A DNA stretch of 64,000 nt from Candidatus Kapaibacterium thiocyanatum (lineage in GTDB: Bacteria; Bacteroidota; Ignavibacteria; Kapaibacteriales; Kapaibacteriaceae), in contig MKVH01000020.1 in assembly GCA_001899175.1 (NCBI GenBank), positions 1 to 64,000 of the forward strand. The letters run 5' to 3'. This document shows, in pieces, positions 9,177-19,755 of this stretch. Each line of letters opens with the position of its first letter. Position 1 is the stretch's first letter. The position numbers and the translations under genes are program-made. Under the pieces are notes generated by a model. That model worked only from the letters and a program-made list of their open reading frames with translations. It had not been told where the DNA came from and did no database searches.

Positions 9177-12100
9177 CGCGACTCCTTGCCGTTCTTGTTC
9201 ATGAGGGTATCGACGCTGCGGCGCAGCGAGTCGAGGTCGGGCACGTTCGTCGTATCACCATCGAAGAGTCGTATCGTCCGACGCGTGGGCGAGACCTTGA
9301 GATCGAGAACGTCACCCTTGGCTCCGATCTTCGCCGGTTGTCCGGGCATGCCCATGCCGACGGGTACGGCCGGACCGTTGAAGACGCGGCGTCCACTGGC
9401 CTGCATGACGAGGGCGCCTGGCGTGATACCGCCATCGGGCATCGACCTGTTCGTGCGCGGCGTGTTGTACTGGCGTTCCTCGACGGTCATGACGCCACGT
9501 TCGGTTTCGCGCTTCCTGTAGGCGAGACGTCCTTCGGGCGTATACTGGTAGATGGAGGCGAAATGCCGGTCGTCGAACTGGGCGATCAGGCGCAGCCCCG
9601 AGTCGTAGACGTAGCACGTGGCTTCGGACGTCAGCGGCTGGATGCGGACGTCGTCCACGGCCACCGTACCGGTGGCGGCCTTCATCGTCACCACGACGGG
9701 TGTCGGCATGGCGCCGACGGTGGCATCGGAAACGGTGATCTGATACAGTACCCAGTCACCGACCCGCGCGATCTGCACCGGCGTCTGCGTCGCCCCACCG
9801 ATCGTCACCGTGACGGACGCCGTCGTCATAGCCCAGTACTGCATCAGGATGCCACGATGATTGGTGCGACCTTTCTGCAACGAGGCGAGCGTCGTGGCCG
9901 ACGTCGTCAGCAGACGCCCGAGCTTGCCGGTATGCGCCGATGGCGTCGTACCCGACGTCGCCCCTTCGAAGCTGTCGAAGAAGATCGTTCCCTTGCCCGC
10001 ATTCTTCGCGATCATGGCCGGAAGCATGTCCGTAGTGAAGATCGCCGAGGATGGGACGGCGAGGACATCCGTCTCGGTCGTTGCCAGACCATGGTCGTCG
10101 TAGGCATCGATGGTAGAGACCAGGGTCCACGGCGCTGCTGGCGAGCCTCCGTACGGGAAGCCCGTGAAGCTGGCCGCATAGCCGTTCTCGTAATTACCAC
10201 GCATCGACGGCGATGCATCGAAGACGTTGTAGACGCTGCTCTTCCACGTGTAGAATTTCTCCGGACGCCATCTGCCGCGCTTGCCGAGTTCGTAGTCGTC
10301 GTTACCGACGAGGGAGTTCGGCCAGTTGTCGCTGTACGTCACGGCGGAAGCCTTGATGACGTTGGCGAGCGGCGTGAGAGTATTCGTCGTCGCGACGGCG
10401 TTGCCGTATCGCAGGATGGAACCTGCCTGCGCATCGAGCTGCTGGGTGCGACCCGATTCGATGACGGTAAGGTAGATCTGTCCTGAAGGCGTGCCGGGAG
10501 GCCCGGAAATGCTCATTTCCCTGAGGGTGAGAATACCCGTCACCTTATCCACGGCCGTGACGTGATAGAATCGTGCGTTGTCGCCGAGCGGTGCTCCGGT
10601 GATCATACCGATACGTACGAGATCCCCTGCCGCGAGATAGGCAGCTTCCGCGATGGTCGTCAGCGTCAACGCCTGGTCGGTGCCGGGCGCACCCGTGGGC
10701 ATGCTGTTGCATCGTACCGTCAGCATGTCGTTGAAGGACTTGCTGCCCATGGCCGGATTGACGAAGGATGCGGGAACGGTATACAGTTGTTGCGTATTGC
10801 TGTTGACCGACGACGTGGTGGTCTGATAGGCCTTGAACATCTCGTCGTACGAACGCACGATACATGGCCTGCCGCTCTGCGCGTCGAAGGCGAGATTCTC
10901 CTCGACGTGGACCATACCGTCGCGCATCGTGACCGTACGCTTCGGCAGGACGTTGCTCGAGACGATTTTCGTCAATGTCCGCAGGGTGAGTTGCTGCGTC
11001 GAGATCGATGCCTTCGGCATTCCGATGTGTCCGATGAACACCGGCGGGAACGGCAACTGGACGCCGACGTCGAACGGCAGGTTCACGATGGCATGTTCGT
11101 TCTTGATGGATCGGGTCTCGAGAGCCACGTCCATGTCCACACCAAGGGGCATATCGGTGATCTTGCCCGCGAAGCCCTCGGCGGCGGGTTCCAGTACCGG
11201 CACCGATGCGCCCGGGGCGTAGTATTCGAATTCCGTGGACTCGACGATGCGCCACGTTCCGGGCGTGTCGTACGTACCGCCATAGCTCGTGACGCGTTTC
11301 GGCGTACCGTGCATGGCGTTCAGTGTCACCGTATATCCCTGCGCCAGGTTCTTCGTGCCCCCGGAGACGGAGAGCGGCGATCCCGGCGGTGTGATCGGAG
11401 GAAGGTCGCTTCCGGAAGGATCGAGATCCGTTACCTCGACCTTCACCGGATAGTCCTTCGCCGTGTTGAATTCCGAAACGACGAAGCCTGGCGCCGACGT
11501 GAGCGTGTGCAGGATGGGACGCGTGACGACGCGGCCGTAGATCAGTTGTGGCGACGGATAGGCATTGGCGCAGAGCGGACCTTCCATCTGTTCCAGATCG
11601 TCGCCCGAGGCCAGCCTGTCGACTTCGTTCTTGTCGTTGCGGCCGACGAGATAGGTCGTCAAGGCCGACTCGTCCCTGATCTCTCCCGGTTCGTTGGATA
11701 CCACGCCGCTCGATACGGTACGGCCATCGACCGTGGTTTCATAGAGATACTCGTTGCCGTACATCGCCGCCGTTCCGGTCTCGATGCCGGCATCGTACAT
11801 CACGATGCGCTTGACGCGGACGCCGACTCCGCGCTTGGAGCCGCAGGGAATACGGATGTAGGAGAACTTGTTGACCGGACGCAGGGGTTCGTTCTGGAAC
11901 AGTGCTTCGATGTCGTCGATGTCCTTGTTGATGCCGCCGGCACTCTGCAACATCGCATTCATCAGTCCTTCGTCGGGAACGCCTACTTCGGCAGGCAGCA
12001 GCCATTTCGCATCCGGCAACGTCATGGACCGGGACATGTTTCTGTACTGGAACCGTCGGCCGTATTGCGATTTGCGCGTGACGTTGGGAGCGTAGCCGAG

Positions 12101-15100
12101 GCGGTGGGTGAGGGCGAATTCCTTCGCCAGATCGTTCGGCGTATAGTCGTCGTTGAATCTGATCCCAACGCGATTGTCCGTGCCCGATGGCCACGTCACG
12201 ACGTCGGCTTCCGACACATCGCTATGGCCCGTGATGTAGTCCACACCGGCGAAGGGAAACTCTGTATCCGTCGGTTGTACGGGCGATGGCTGGACCCTGG
12301 CGAGGAACTTGAAGTAGATGCGATGACGATATCTACGGATGTAGTCCTTGATCCTGTCGGCGACTTCGACAGCGCTCATGTTCAGACCGCTGACGTCGGA
12401 GTCGAGCTTCAGCTCGTAGACGTCGCTTCCGCCCACGCTCTCCACACCCTTCAGTTGCACGAAGGCCATGGCCGGTTGATCCTGGACGAAGGAGTAGCTG
12501 TTGGCTTCGTACTGCACGTGGATCTCGCCACCCGAAGGAAGGCGTATGACCTTGAGCTGCCATGCGGCAGGATCGAAGCCTCCACCACTTGCCTGCCGTT
12601 GATCGAGATGCGACAGGAAGGATCGGGCGGCATCGCCGCCGTCGGACCGGTACATGCCCCATGGATCGACGGCGATGGGATCGTACTTCGGATTCTGGAT
12701 CGCAAGCGTGTTCTTCAGGTAGTCGGCATCGCCCGGAGTGGCGTGACTGAAGCCATGGCCATATTCCCGTACGGCCGTCAACTCCGATCGGCCCTCGATC
12801 TCGTCCGGATACGCATTCTTCGCATTGTCGCGGTAGAGGTATTCGAATTCGTACGGGGCGATGTCGGCGCGTTTCGCCGCACCGAAGTCTGTCCACACCC
12901 GCTTCAGCGTCAGCTTCCCGAACCGCCGGGCATTCATCCGCGTAGCGGTGTGATTCGCATCGACCTCGTCGCTCGTGAACATGACGGAAGAATTGAGACG
13001 TCCCGGAGCGGAATAGACGGTATCCCAGAAATCCGAACTGACGACGGGTACTTCCTGCTCGAGTACTGGATCCCATTCCGTCTTCTTCACGAACGCTTCG
13101 GCACGGGCTTCCTGGAGTTCGTAGGTGTATTCGAGGTTGACGGTCTGCAGGACTTCATAACCGCCGGGTTTCTTCGCCACGAGGACGATCTTCTCGAGGT
13201 ACTCGCTCTTGTTCTTCCTCGCAAGACCCGTTCCGACCGGATCGGCCGGATCGCTCCACGGGTTCCATGGCGATCGTGCCCCGCCGAGCAGTTTGCCCAT
13301 CAGACCGGCATGCTGGCTTCCGGCATAGAGCGCGGGAAGCAGTTGCTTGTCCTGCCATTCGGCCGATACCGGCTCGTCCTTGGCATAGTCGCCCGTTTCG
13401 TTATACGCTTCCCAGGCATCCCGGCGCTCGGCCTGCGATCCCGTCAACGGCAGGTCGGGACCGTTGCCGGATGGAATCGACAGGTTCGTCTTGTTCGTGA
13501 CGAAGAAGGCGATATGCGTCTTCGTTTCGATCCTCTGCAGATAGTACAGTTCGCGATAACCGGAGGAAACGGAGGCACGATCGTCCGTTCCCGTCGTATG
13601 ACTGCCCGGATGGTAGTGGAATCCCGAATACGGAATACGCCAGCGATACCATCCCTTCTTCTGCCCCATCGTACCACCGGCAGCCTTGCGATAACCGAAC
13701 GTCGTCCATCCTCCCAGGTCGTCGCTCGTAGGACCGTCGTTACCGAGGTCCACGTAGTCGGACGTATGGACTTCCGTGAGCAGATGACTGCTCGCATACG
13801 GGACCCTGCGATACGTGCCGGCAACCTGTGTCGTCTTGTCGTTGAGGCTGAGCGTCTTGTCGTGCGTGAACCTGTTCCAGAACGTATAGCCCGGGTTGTC
13901 GTCCGATACCCGCCTTCCCATGAACTGCAGGTTGCGTTCATCGCACGAGTAGACGGGTAGACCGTAGACGTACTTCGTTCCTGACGACGTCGTCATGGCC
14001 ATCTCGCCGATACGATGCTTGAAGTTGTCCCTGCCGGTCAGTCCGTCGCTACGGATGACGCCCTGCCCCGGCTTCAGCACACTGGCGCCCAGCGACAGAT
14101 CGGCGTTCCTCGTCAGCCCTGTCGTCTTCGATGACGTCGAGCTCGGCCGCTGGAATCTCGTCATCTCCTCGTTCGTCCGGAACTGGATCGTCGTCGACGA
14201 CCGGGGACGATAAAGGTTCGAGGACGCGTCGTTGATCCGTCCGTTGGTATAGACACCGGTCATATAGTCGGTACCGGTGTTGAACGCGCTTTCCGGTGCG
14301 GTGGATGGATAGTAGAGGATCCTGTCGGCCGGATCATTGCTCATGCGGGCGAAGACGCCGTTGAGCCTCCTGTCCATACCTTCATGACGATAGTTCGCGC
14401 CGATGGTCGCTCCCTCCTTGATCGTCGTGACGTCGTAGCCGATGCCGATCGCCGTCGTGCCGAAGGCGATCTTGTCGATGGACAGACCGGCCTCGAGGTC
14501 GACCTTCCCCGTGACCTTCGTACTTACGGTATTCCTCGGACGGTAGGCACCGGGTTTCGTCTGCCACAGACGGAAGATGCCCGATGCTCCATTCCCCGAC
14601 GCGGAGAAGATATCGTATCCCGAATAGGCCGGCGAGATGTACTTGTCGCGCGTGTTGAATGCCGATTCGCTCTGGACGGAATAGTCCATGGCGACGACGG
14701 CACTGTCCGTGCCGAGCAGATTCGCCTTCTGATACATGTATCCGTATTCGTTGACGCCGGTATTGGCCGGTCCGCTACCATCCGGATTGGCGCCATTGGT
14801 GAATCTCCGGACGCTATAGGTACCGCGGGCACCACCGTGACCACCTGCAACGATGGGCAGACCCGGAATGGCGACCGTCGCTCCGAAGTTGATCAGGTAG
14901 TCTTCACCCGAATACTGTACCGGATTCGTGGGCGTCGATGACGAATAGATCGACGTCTGGGTGATGTAGTTGGCCACGCCGCCGAACATCGTCGCCTGGG
15001 TGCTGGCGCGCTCGGAGCCACGCTTGCTGATCCCTTCCTCGATGACGCGGTGCCAGCCCGAGATCGACGACGTTTCCTTGCTCTGTTGCGACTTGCTCTT

Positions 15101-15739
15101 CTCCGCCGACCAGTCGGAGGCGACCGTCGAGAAGATATTCGCCCAGTTCGGTCTGATGCCGTAGCGCATACGGCCGTTCTCGCGCCGGAGATCGAGCGAA
15201 AGCATGTTGCCGACGCTCAATGATATCCCGCTCGCGATGCTGTAGCCGGCACGCGTATTGTACGTCACGGCACGTTCGAATTCGAAGACATCGACACTGG
15301 CGACCTGAGGCTTGACGGTATTGCCCACGGAGTAGGTCTCGTCCATGGGTTGACTATGGTACTGGATGACCCTGTCTCCGTTGATGTCGTCGGGTATACC
15401 GCGCACGTTGCGGTTGATGGCTCCCGCGTTCAGCGTCCAGCCGTATCCTACCCACGATGCGTCCTCTTCCACTCCCACGTTGGAGTGATAGGACAGCGTA
15501 AGCGGATAGGTGCTACCACCCGGACCCGGCACCTGGACAATGGGAATCGAATAGCTGAAACCACCCGTGGCCTCGTTCACGAGCCCCGTCGTACCCACCG
15601 GTTCGAAGCCGGAGAACTCCGGCTGTGACGGACCCGATGTGAGGGCGCTGGCCACCGTGGGCGCCAACGCTTCGAGTGCGAATACCAGCATGACCGTCCA
15701 TGCCGTACACCGACCATACCAACCGTTTGTATGAAGCAT
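9173..15739 (-). CDS. SpvB-like/YD-repeat secreted giant (2188 aa)
   Basis: Signal peptide at residues 1-32 (MLHTNGWYGRCTAWTVMLVF...). Residues about 40-130 resemble the SpvB/TcaC N-terminal domain (GGFSYSIPIVQVPGPGGSTY, LTLSYHSNVGVEEDASWVGY, GWTLNAGAINR). The long middle is beta-rich, and one YD-type stretch sits near the C-terminus (YVYDSGLRLIAQFDDRHFAS, YQYTPEGRLAYRKRE). It has no RHS core DPxGR motif, unlike the RHS giant four genes downstream. In Tc toxins an SpvB-containing B subunit pairs with an RHS-core C subunit to form a cocoon. The gene order here invites the same idea, as inference. It starts 81 bases after the preceding lipoprotein gene, so one long transcript is possible. Confidence 0.85.
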   Translation of the reverse strand: MLHTNGWYGRCTAWTVMLVFALEALAPTVASALTSGPSQPEFSGFEPVGTTGLVNEATGGFSYSIPIVQVPGPGGSTYPLTLSYHSNVGVEEDASWVGYGWTLNAGAINRNVRGIPDDINGDRVIQYHSQPMDETYSVGNTVKPQVASVDVFEFERAVTYNTRAGYSIASGISLSVGNMLSLDLRRENGRMRYGIRPNWANIFSTVASDWSAEKSKSQQSKETSSISGWHRVIEEGISKRGSERASTQATMFGGVANYITQTSIYSSSTPTNPVQYSGEDYLINFGATVAIPGLPIVAGGHGGARGTYSVRRFTNGANPDGSGPANTGVNEYGYMYQKANLLGTDSAVVAMDYSVQSESAFNTRDKYISPAYSGYDIFSASGNGASGIFRLWQTKPGAYRPRNTVSTKVTGKVDLEAGLSIDKIAFGTTAIGIGYDVTTIKEGATIGANYRHEGMDRRLNGVFARMSNDPADRILYYPSTAPESAFNTGTDYMTGVYTNGRINDASSNLYRPRSSTTIQFRTNEEMTRFQRPSSTSSKTTGLTRNADLSLGASVLKPGQGVIRSDGLTGRDNFKHRIGEMAMTTSSGTKYVYGLPVYSCDERNLQFMGRRVSDDNPGYTFWNRFTHDKTLSLNDKTTQVAGTYRRVPYASSHLLTEVHTSDYVDLGNDGPTSDDLGGWTTFGYRKAAGGTMGQKKGWYRWRIPYSGFHYHPGSHTTGTDDRASVSSGYRELYYLQRIETKTHIAFFVTNKTNLSIPSGNGPDLPLTGSQAERRDAWEAYNETGDYAKDEPVSAEWQDKQLLPALYAGSQHAGLMGKLLGGARSPWNPWSDPADPVGTGLARKNKSEYLEKIVLVAKKPGGYEVLQTVNLEYTYELQEARAEAFVKKTEWDPVLEQEVPVVSSDFWDTVYSAPGRLNSSVMFTSDEVDANHTATRMNARRFGKLTLKRVWTDFGAAKRADIAPYEFEYLYRDNAKNAYPDEIEGRSELTAVREYGHGFSHATPGDADYLKNTLAIQNPKYDPIAVDPWGMYRSDGGDAARSFLSHLDQRQASGGGFDPAAWQLKVIRLPSGGEIHVQYEANSYSFVQDQPAMAFVQLKGVESVGGSDVYELKLDSDVSGLNMSAVEVADRIKDYIRRYRHRIYFKFLARVQPSPVQPTDTEFPFAGVDYITGHSDVSEADVVTWPSGTDNRVGIRFNDDYTPNDLAKEFALTHRLGYAPNVTRKSQYGRRFQYRNMSRSMTLPDAKWLLPAEVGVPDEGLMNAMLQSAGGINKDIDDIEALFQNEPLRPVNKFSYIRIPCGSKRGVGVRVKRIVMYDAGIETGTAAMYGNEYLYETTVDGRTVSSGVVSNEPGEIRDESALTTYLVGRNDKNEVDRLASGDDLEQMEGPLCANAYPSPQLIYGRVVTRPILHTLTSAPGFVVSEFNTAKDYPVKVEVTDLDPSGSDLPPITPPGSPLSVSGGTKNLAQGYTVTLNAMHGTPKRVTSYGGTYDTPGTWRIVESTEFEYYAPGASVPVLEPAAEGFAGKITDMPLGVDMDVALETRSIKNEHAIVNLPFDVGVQLPFPPVFIGHIGMPKASISTQQLTLRTLTKIVSSNVLPKRTVTMRDGMVHVEENLAFDAQSGRPCIVRSYDEMFKAYQTTTSSVNSNTQQLYTVPASFVNPAMGSKSFNDMLTVRCNSMPTGAPGTDQALTLTTIAEAAYLAAGDLVRIGMITGAPLGDNARFYHVTAVDKVTGILTLREMSISGPPGTPSGQIYLTVIESGRTQQLDAQAGSILRYGNAVATTNTLTPLANVIKASAVTYSDNWPNSLVGNDDYELGKRGRWRPEKFYTWKSSVYNVFDASPSMRGNYENGYAASFTGFPYGGSPAAPWTLVSTIDAYDDHGLATTETDVLAVPSSAIFTTDMLPAMIAKNAGKGTIFFDSFEGATSGTTPSAHTGKLGRLLTTSATTLASLQKGRTNHRGILMQYWAMTTASVTVTIGGATQTPVQIARVGDWVLYQITVSDATVGAMPTPVVVTMKAATGTVAVDDVRIQPLTSEATCYVYDSGLRLIAQFDDRHFASIYQYTPEGRLAYRKRETERGVMTVEERQYNTPRTNRSMPDGGITPGALVMQASGRRVFNGPAVPVGMGMPGQPAKIGAKGDVLDLKVSPTRRTIRLFDGDTTNVPDLDSLRRSVDTLMNKNGKESR

Positions 15740-15820
15740 CGTATCGACTATCGTGAATGGCGTTGAATCTCTCGTTCTTCTCCGGTATCGTCACGTCTCG
15801 ACATGACGGCATCCATGGAA

Positions 15821-16315
15821 TTACTTCAGTACGAAGACACTGATACCCGTCTTGAAGATGACGTCGGACCAGCGAAGACGCACCGACGATGCCCTGGCCA
15901 GCTCGGCTTTCGTCACCGGAAAGGTGAGGAGGAACCGTTTGGCGGATCGCAGGCCGACGTCGTGCTCCATGATGGAGCCGATGCAGGCGACGGTCCGATC
16001 GTCGATGATCATCTCCATCCCTTCATGCAGTTCGAAGGATGCCTTGGCCTCGAGCTCGGCATACTCGCCATGCGACGACGCTTCGTTCATGAGCGCATCG
16101 TGAACCTGATACCTCGGCACGACGTCCAGCATCACACCCGTGCTGCTGTCCTTGCCCGACATGAGCCTGGCCTTGACGACGTATCGATCCGTTTCGACAC
16201 TATCGACACCGCTCGTTCGGGTCCGCGGCGTATCCTTGCCGCAACCGGAGAGTGCCAGGAAGATGCAGGCGGCCACGATCGCCGCCGACACTGTGGATAT
16301 GACCGTTCGATTCAT
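15821..16315 (-). CDS. Predicted lipoprotein of unknown function
   Basis: 164 aa with lipoprotein signal MNRTVISTVSAAIVAACIFL followed by ALSGC (lipidated Cys at residue 25). The mature part has no family I recognise. ATG at 16315 was chosen because it puts the signal at the N-terminus and has GGAG nine bases upstream. A longer frame begins at 16375 with an ATGA overlap onto the Skp-like gene, but it would place 20 residues before the signal. It probably belongs to the same transcript as the Skp-like gene. Confidence 0.7.
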   Translation of the reverse strand: MNRTVISTVSAAIVAACIFLALSGCGKDTPRTRTSGVDSVETDRYVVKARLMSGKDSSTGVMLDVVPRYQVHDALMNEASSHGEYAELEAKASFELHEGMEMIIDDRTVACIGSIMEHDVGLRSAKRFLLTFPVTKAELARASSVRLRWSDVIFKTGISVFVLK

Positions 16316-16371
16316 GAGCATCGACTCCATAGGTGTGCGATGGTTGGTATTCGTCGCGATGATGGCGTCCG

Positions 16372-16965
16372 TCATCTGGCGGAATCACCGGAACCGGATC
16401 GTTGCGGCGTCTTTCCGCTCTTGAAGAATCTCTTGTCGAGTTCGGCCAGGACGTCCTGCGTGAGATCGATGGCCTTGTCTCCGTAGATCACGGGAGAATC
16501 GGCTCCTTCCGCGAGAACGACGGCGATCCCCTGTTCTGCTGCGACGGCCGCGGCAGCCGTACGGATCTGCGTCACGATGCCGTCCGTCAGCGTCATCTGT
16601 TCCTGCTGGGCCTTCGATTGCACCGCTTCGGTGTATGACGACAACCGTTGCTGCTGTGCATCGGCTTCGCGCCGCAGACTGTCCTTCACACGAGTGGAAG
16701 TCCCTGCCGGAAGGGTCTCGAATTCGTGGACGATGCGCATGAGCTCGCTGCGCAGCGTGTCCACGTTCCGTTGCCATGCATCGCTGGTAGCCTGGAACGC
16801 CTTGCGGGCCTCGTGTGCCCCCTGATAACGATTGATGATGATTTCCGTATCGATGATCGCCACCTTGCCGGACGCTCCGCGTCCGAAGTACAGCATCGAT
16901 GCGATGGCAAGCGCACATGCCGCCATCCCGAATCCGAGCCATACCAACCATCCGTTCGTCTGCAT
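16372..16965 (-). CDS. Skp/OmpH-like periplasmic chaperone
   Basis: 197 aa. An N-terminal hydrophobic segment (about residues 6-26) anchors or exports the protein, followed by KVAIIDTEIIINRYQGAHEA, a typical start of the OmpH/Skp fold. Residues about 50-140 are a long helical region rich in E, Q, R and A (coiled-coil arms). The C-terminal part, AAEQGIAVVLAEG...IDLTQDVLAELDKRF, matches the Skp strand-helix end (V-x-DLT-x-x-VL). Skp holds unfolded outer-membrane or secreted proteins in the periplasm, and its position beside several very large secreted proteins fits that. Ribosome site GGGAAGG precedes ATG 16965. Confidence 0.8.
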   Translation of the reverse strand: MQTNGWLVWLGFGMAACALAIASMLYFGRGASGKVAIIDTEIIINRYQGAHEARKAFQATSDAWQRNVDTLRSELMRIVHEFETLPAGTSTRVKDSLRREADAQQQRLSSYTEAVQSKAQQEQMTLTDGIVTQIRTAAAAVAAEQGIAVVLAEGADSPVIYGDKAIDLTQDVLAELDKRFFKSGKTPQRSGSGDSAR

Positions 16966-17018
16966 CCTTCCCTCTCTCCGTTCGTTGTTGTCGATGTTGC
17001 TTCCCCTTCAGGTATCCG

Positions 17019-19355
17019 TCAGCGTACGACCGTGATGGCCGCCGTCCGTGCCACACCGTCGATCGTACACAACAGCATGTACGTCCCACTGGTTACGGCC
17101 ATACCGTTCCCGTCCGTATACGGCCACTGCGTCCGGTACTCTCCGTCCGTCACGACACCGTCGTGGATGGTCGCGACGTGATTGCCACGCATGTCCATCA
17201 CCTGGAGCTTCATCGTCGCCGACGTTCCCACCGATCTGTCGACGGTGATGTCGACGGCCTGCTTGCGTTGTGTCGACGCCAGCCTGAACGTAGCGCTGCC
17301 GGCTTCTTCGGATGTGCCGGTCAACGTATATCGTCCTGCAGTCTTCGTCACTCCATGCCGCGAGGTCCGTACATCGGGATACGGCCAGCGGACCTCTACC
17401 GAATCGATGGAGGCATCTCCGACGCCGACGTGCACGAGCGGCGGCTCCTGGATGTTCAGGCCGCGACCACTCACGACGGTGCGACGCATCGTGCGTCCGT
17501 CGGACAGGCGTACGAGAACGTCCGCACCGATCGCATTCCGCATCCGCATGGACGCCATGTCGATCACGGCACCGTGGCCAGCCGGCCCCGAATGCCGATA
17601 TACTTCGGTGCGACCACGACGACGCACGATGACGTCGAGACGGCCATCGTTGTCAAGATCCACGAGTGCTGCATCGTCGACGTCGTCGAGACTGTCCAGT
17701 CCCGCACGCTCCGTACCGTCGACGTACGAACCATCGGCCTTGCCGAAGAGGACGCGTACGTTGCGGCATGGTCCACGCTGGGCGAGAATGTGGTCGAGAT
17801 TGCCGTCGTTGTCGAGATCGCCGGTCGCACATCCGGAAAGGGCCTGATCGTACGAGCCGTCGCGAATGAGGTCAGGCAGGGGCATGCCACGCTCGTCATC
17901 GATGTTCACCATGGATACCGGATGGCTCCGGTCGGTGAAGGCGTTGGCATAACCGATGGTCGTGGGCAGCATGACCGATCGCCGTTCCCATGTTCCCGAC
18001 GCCCGTTCGTCATTGGAACGGATGACGGACATGCCCGCGAGTCCACCGACGGTCTGGCGCTCCATCCGTACGGCCAGCGCATCCTTCCGGCCATAGTGTT
18101 CGCCGGTGCGGAACGAATGCAACGAGCCGTCGGATGCGCGAAGAAGGACTTCCATCGCACCGCCCGGAGTCATTCCGGCAAGGCTCGTCGTCACTCCACC
18201 GGCAGGCAGGGCCTCGCTCCACGTCACGACGTCGAACCGGCCGACGTGGCCGCTCCTGCCGCCGGACAATACGCCTACGACGGTACGTCCATCGATGTCC
18301 GTGCCGCCGACGAGAAGGTCCGTCGTACCGTCGCCATCGACGTCGACACGCATGGACGTCGTCACCGTCGTCAAGGACGTCGACGGTACGTCGTCGAGTC
18401 GTGCGATCGCCCCCGACGGCTGCATCGTCCATACACCGACCGTCCTGCGTCCTTCACCAGGAAGGAAGACGATGTCCGTACGGCCGTCGCCATCGGCGTC
18501 GTGCATGAGGACCGGACCGTGTCCCCCTACCGTATCGGCCTGCAGTTCGAACGGCAACAATGTGCCGCGTTCGTTGAGATAGAGCATGCCGCCCGCGGCG
18601 ACGTCGACGTAGCCGTCGCCGTTCACGTCGGCACACGATACGTACTTCGTCGCCTGCGTAGCCACTCCGTAACCGTCGTCGACGGTCGTATCGCGGCTGA
18701 ACATCGGCTCCCGCATCTCGGGAAGATCGCAGAGCAGCGTATAGCGGAAGGCATACGGCCCCGTTTCCCAACGCCCCTCGTCATGACCGAGGATCTGATC
18801 GAAGCGTTCGATGCCATTCGCTTCGGTACAATACGGTGGACGTTTGACCTGATCGGTCAGGGGGCGGATATCGCCCCTCAGTCGTTCGACGCTGATGAAT
18901 ATCTGGCCTTCGCTCACTTCCAGAGGAGACGGGAAGTCCACCCGTACCGTCTGACGTCCCGCCTGCGTCTTCGCGAAGACGACGGGAGGCACGAGCGGCT
19001 TCCGGAAATACGGGACGGTATATCCTCCTTCGTGTCCGAAGACGACGACGGTACCGGCCGTATCCGCCGTGGCGCCGTCGAGGTCGACGAGCACTCCGTG
19101 AACGAGCGTGCCGGCGGGCAATCTGTATCGCTGGATATGGCGACGTATCGCCGTCGACGTATAGAATCCGGCGATGGATTCATCGCTATAGGTGCGTATC
19201 GTATCGACCGGAACGGAAGCACCGATCGTCGTGTCCGGTGGTCGTTCGATGTCGTCGATGGCCTGCGCATGAAGGGTCGTACCCGCGATGAGGCCGAAGA
19301 TCGTCGATATCAACGTGCCGGGCCTTCGGTTGCGTCCGGTAAAAGATCGAGACAT
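17019..19355 (-). CDS. FG-GAP/VCBS and ASPIC/UnbV repeat protein with T9SS-like C-terminal tail
   Basis: Predicted 778-aa secreted protein. An N-terminal hydrophobic stretch ending in HAQA is the signal peptide. The middle carries FG-GAP/VCBS calcium-type repeats (ADVNGDGYVDVAAGGMLYL, DADGDGRTDIVFLP, DVDGDGTTDLLVGG, DLDNDGNLDHILAQ, DLDNDGRLDVIVRR). Near residue 670 there is an ASPIC/UnbV-like segment (VLVRLSDGRTMRRTVVSGRG, VEVRWPYPD). The C-terminus (YTDGNGMAVTSGTYMLLCTI...AAITVVR) resembles the FlgD-Ig/T9SS type A sorting tail. Start ATG 19355 has GGGA upstream; 12 residues of further in-frame sequence are possible. It is the first gene of the leftward run. Confidence 0.85.
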   Translation of the reverse strand: MSRSFTGRNRRPGTLISTIFGLIAGTTLHAQAIDDIERPPDTTIGASVPVDTIRTYSDESIAGFYTSTAIRRHIQRYRLPAGTLVHGVLVDLDGATADTAGTVVVFGHEGGYTVPYFRKPLVPPVVFAKTQAGRQTVRVDFPSPLEVSEGQIFISVERLRGDIRPLTDQVKRPPYCTEANGIERFDQILGHDEGRWETGPYAFRYTLLCDLPEMREPMFSRDTTVDDGYGVATQATKYVSCADVNGDGYVDVAAGGMLYLNERGTLLPFELQADTVGGHGPVLMHDADGDGRTDIVFLPGEGRRTVGVWTMQPSGAIARLDDVPSTSLTTVTTSMRVDVDGDGTTDLLVGGTDIDGRTVVGVLSGGRSGHVGRFDVVTWSEALPAGGVTTSLAGMTPGGAMEVLLRASDGSLHSFRTGEHYGRKDALAVRMERQTVGGLAGMSVIRSNDERASGTWERRSVMLPTTIGYANAFTDRSHPVSMVNIDDERGMPLPDLIRDGSYDQALSGCATGDLDNDGNLDHILAQRGPCRNVRVLFGKADGSYVDGTERAGLDSLDDVDDAALVDLDNDGRLDVIVRRRGRTEVYRHSGPAGHGAVIDMASMRMRNAIGADVLVRLSDGRTMRRTVVSGRGLNIQEPPLVHVGVGDASIDSVEVRWPYPDVRTSRHGVTKTAGRYTLTGTSEEAGSATFRLASTQRKQAVDITVDRSVGTSATMKLQVMDMRGNHVATIHDGVVTDGEYRTQWPYTDGNGMAVTSGTYMLLCTIDGVARTAAITVVR

Positions 19356-19755
19356 AGCAATTCCCAACGAAACAACGCACATACACCCCATAGCAGCCTT
19401 GCACGCGGCGCGAATGACACCGAAGGCGGCGCAACATACACATTACCGTCCTACCTTCCTCGAACCTTGCGTCAGTGCTCATCGATGCCCCGATATCAGG
19501 ATCGACCACTGGCGGCAGTGTGCCGTTCGTGAGCGTCCAATCATCGATACATCACGCTCTCGAACATCATTGATACGCATGTCGCCGGTTCGTCACGGAA
19601 CCCCGTAACGCCCTGCATGTCCAACGGACCCGAGAGGTGCGCCATATCATCGCTCACCTTCGCAGTCATCTTCATTCCGACGGGACATGTATCTTCGTGC
19701 CTCATTCGATCGACGTCATTGATCCATCATCAACAATTCTTTACGGAGAACTATC
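19356..19755. other. Divergent intergenic region, no gene seen
   Basis: This 400-base stretch separates the leftward FG-GAP gene from the rightward peroxiredoxin gene, so it must hold promoters for both. I see no credible protein or RNA gene in it. The nearest match to the -7 box TAnnTTTG on the plus strand is TATCTTCG near 19690, without a -33 partner. No strong terminator hairpin was seen. Confidence 0.4.
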
